Below, in pieces: positions 50,765 through 51,105 of a DNA stretch of 51,105 bases. The stretch comes from UBA3774 sp045600025. Its GTDB lineage: Bacteria; Bacillota; Clostridia; Lachnospirales; Lachnospiraceae. The stretch's first letter is position 1; each line of letters starts with the position of its first letter. A program made the translations under genes and the position numbers. The notes under the pieces were generated by a model that made no database searches, had not been told where the DNA came from, and saw only the letters and a program-made list of their open reading frames with translations. The stretch is taken from contig JAZRXC010000032.1 in assembly GCA_045600025.1 (NCBI GenBank), positions 1-51,105 on the forward strand, read 5' to 3'.

Positions 50765-51105
50765 TTGAATAAGATTGATAGTTTAACAAATAAGTATAGC
50801 GTCACGAAAACTCTTAGATTTAAACTTATTCCACAAGGAAAAACAGAAGAGAATTTTAACAAAAAACTTCTTGAAGAGGATAAAAAGAGAACTGAAGATT
50901 ATCCTGTAATGAAAGACATAATGGATCGCTACCACAAGGATTTTATAGAGAGGGCTCTTTCTAAAATTACCCCGAATCAATTGGATATTCATGAATATAT
51001 AGAAATTTACACAAAAGTATCAAAATCTAAAGAAGAAATATTATGCTTGGAAAAATTTGAAGCAAACTTTAGAAAAACCATAGCAAATTGTTTTTCTGAA
51101 ATGAA
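50765..51105 (+). CDS. cas12a: Cas12a (Cpf1)-like CRISPR effector nuclease, N-terminal part only
   Basis: A gene opens at TTG 50765, seven bases after AAGGAGG (50751–50757), and runs off the window with no stop after 113 codons. Its start aligns by eye with Cas12a: NKYSVTKTLRFKLIPQGKT (9–27) matches the WED-I segment shared by the Francisella, Acidaminococcus and Lachnospiraceae enzymes (NKYSLSKTLRF, LIPQGKT), and EEDKKRTEDYPVMKDIMDRY matches the start of REC1. Cas12a processes its own crRNA and cuts DNA. The RuvC and Nuc domains, the array and cas4/cas1/cas2 would lie beyond the window. AT-rich codons suggest acquisition by transfer. Confidence 0.9.
   Translation, partial: MNKIDSLTNKYSVTKTLRFKLIPQGKTEENFNKKLLEEDKKRTEDYPVMKDIMDRYHKDFIERALSKITPNQLDIHEYIEIYTKVSKSKEEILCLEKFEANFRKTIANCFSEM

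Noticed and set aside
50783..50992. Minus-strand reading frame opposite the Cas12a-like gene
   Set aside because: The plus strand has the promoter, ribosome site and clear Cas12a similarity; this frame is a by-product of AT-rich sequence.

Overview
The window comes from a mid-to-low G+C anaerobe of the Bacillota, most likely a gut or rumen member of the class Clostridia. This is judged from gene order (rpmB–Asp23-like–fakA–recG; plsX–acpP–rnc–smc–ftsY; infC–rpmI–rplT; holA next to rpsT), strong AGGAGG ribosome binding sites, consensus TTGACA-17-TATAAT promoters and families typical of Clostridia (VanW-domain protein, EF-G-like GTPase, PDZ-linked radical SAM protein, HPr-like protein without the active His). 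I cannot name the genus from the sequence alone.

Layout. 1–8.2 kb: ribosomal protein L28, an envelope-stress (Asp23/Gls24) protein, fatty-acid kinase FakA, RecG, a VanW-domain membrane protein and a divergent EF-G-like GTPase. 8.3–14.2 kb: an accessory stretch with a nuclease/transposase C-terminal remnant, a GNAT acetyltransferase, a DUF4186 protein, a lipase-like protein, a YitT membrane protein, a small formate/nitrite-type channel and a MATE transporter fused to an ATPase-like domain. 14.2–22.1 kb: leuS, a lipoprotein, rsmE, a cysteine desulfurase with thiI (tRNA 4-thiouridine), an HPr-like protein and mtaB (tRNA methylthiolation). 22.2–23.7 kb: two convergent paralogous secreted cysteine-rich proteins of unknown function. 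23.9–33.1 kb: a long fatty-acid, RNA-processing, chromosome and secretion operon (plsX, acpP, rnc, smc, ftsY, rpiB, lgt, radical SAM protein). 33.1–34.7 kb: infC–rpmI–rplT behind an L20-type attenuator leader, then tRNA-Pro(AGG) and tRNA-Arg(TCT).

34.7–49.1 kb is the metabolic centrepiece: a ROK-type regulator, hypF-C-D-E, then 14 tightly coupled genes encoding a Mrp-linked, membrane-bound [NiFe] hydrogenase of the Mbh type (group 4) with hypA embedded. The soluble arm (K, L, J, N) carries all NiFe and FeS ligands. N is enlarged to a six-cluster polyferredoxin. The membrane arm (A–H, M) is an Mrp antiporter-like ion pump. Together they should oxidise reduced ferredoxin, evolve H2 and build an ion gradient.

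After holA and rpsT, an AT-rich segment begins with its own promoter, and at 50765 a gene with a TTG start opens and runs off the end. Its first 113 residues match the N-terminus of Cas12a (Cpf1), including the KTLRF and IPQGKT motifs. The window therefore stops just inside what is probably a type V-A CRISPR-Cas locus. No CRISPR array or adaptation genes are visible within the window.
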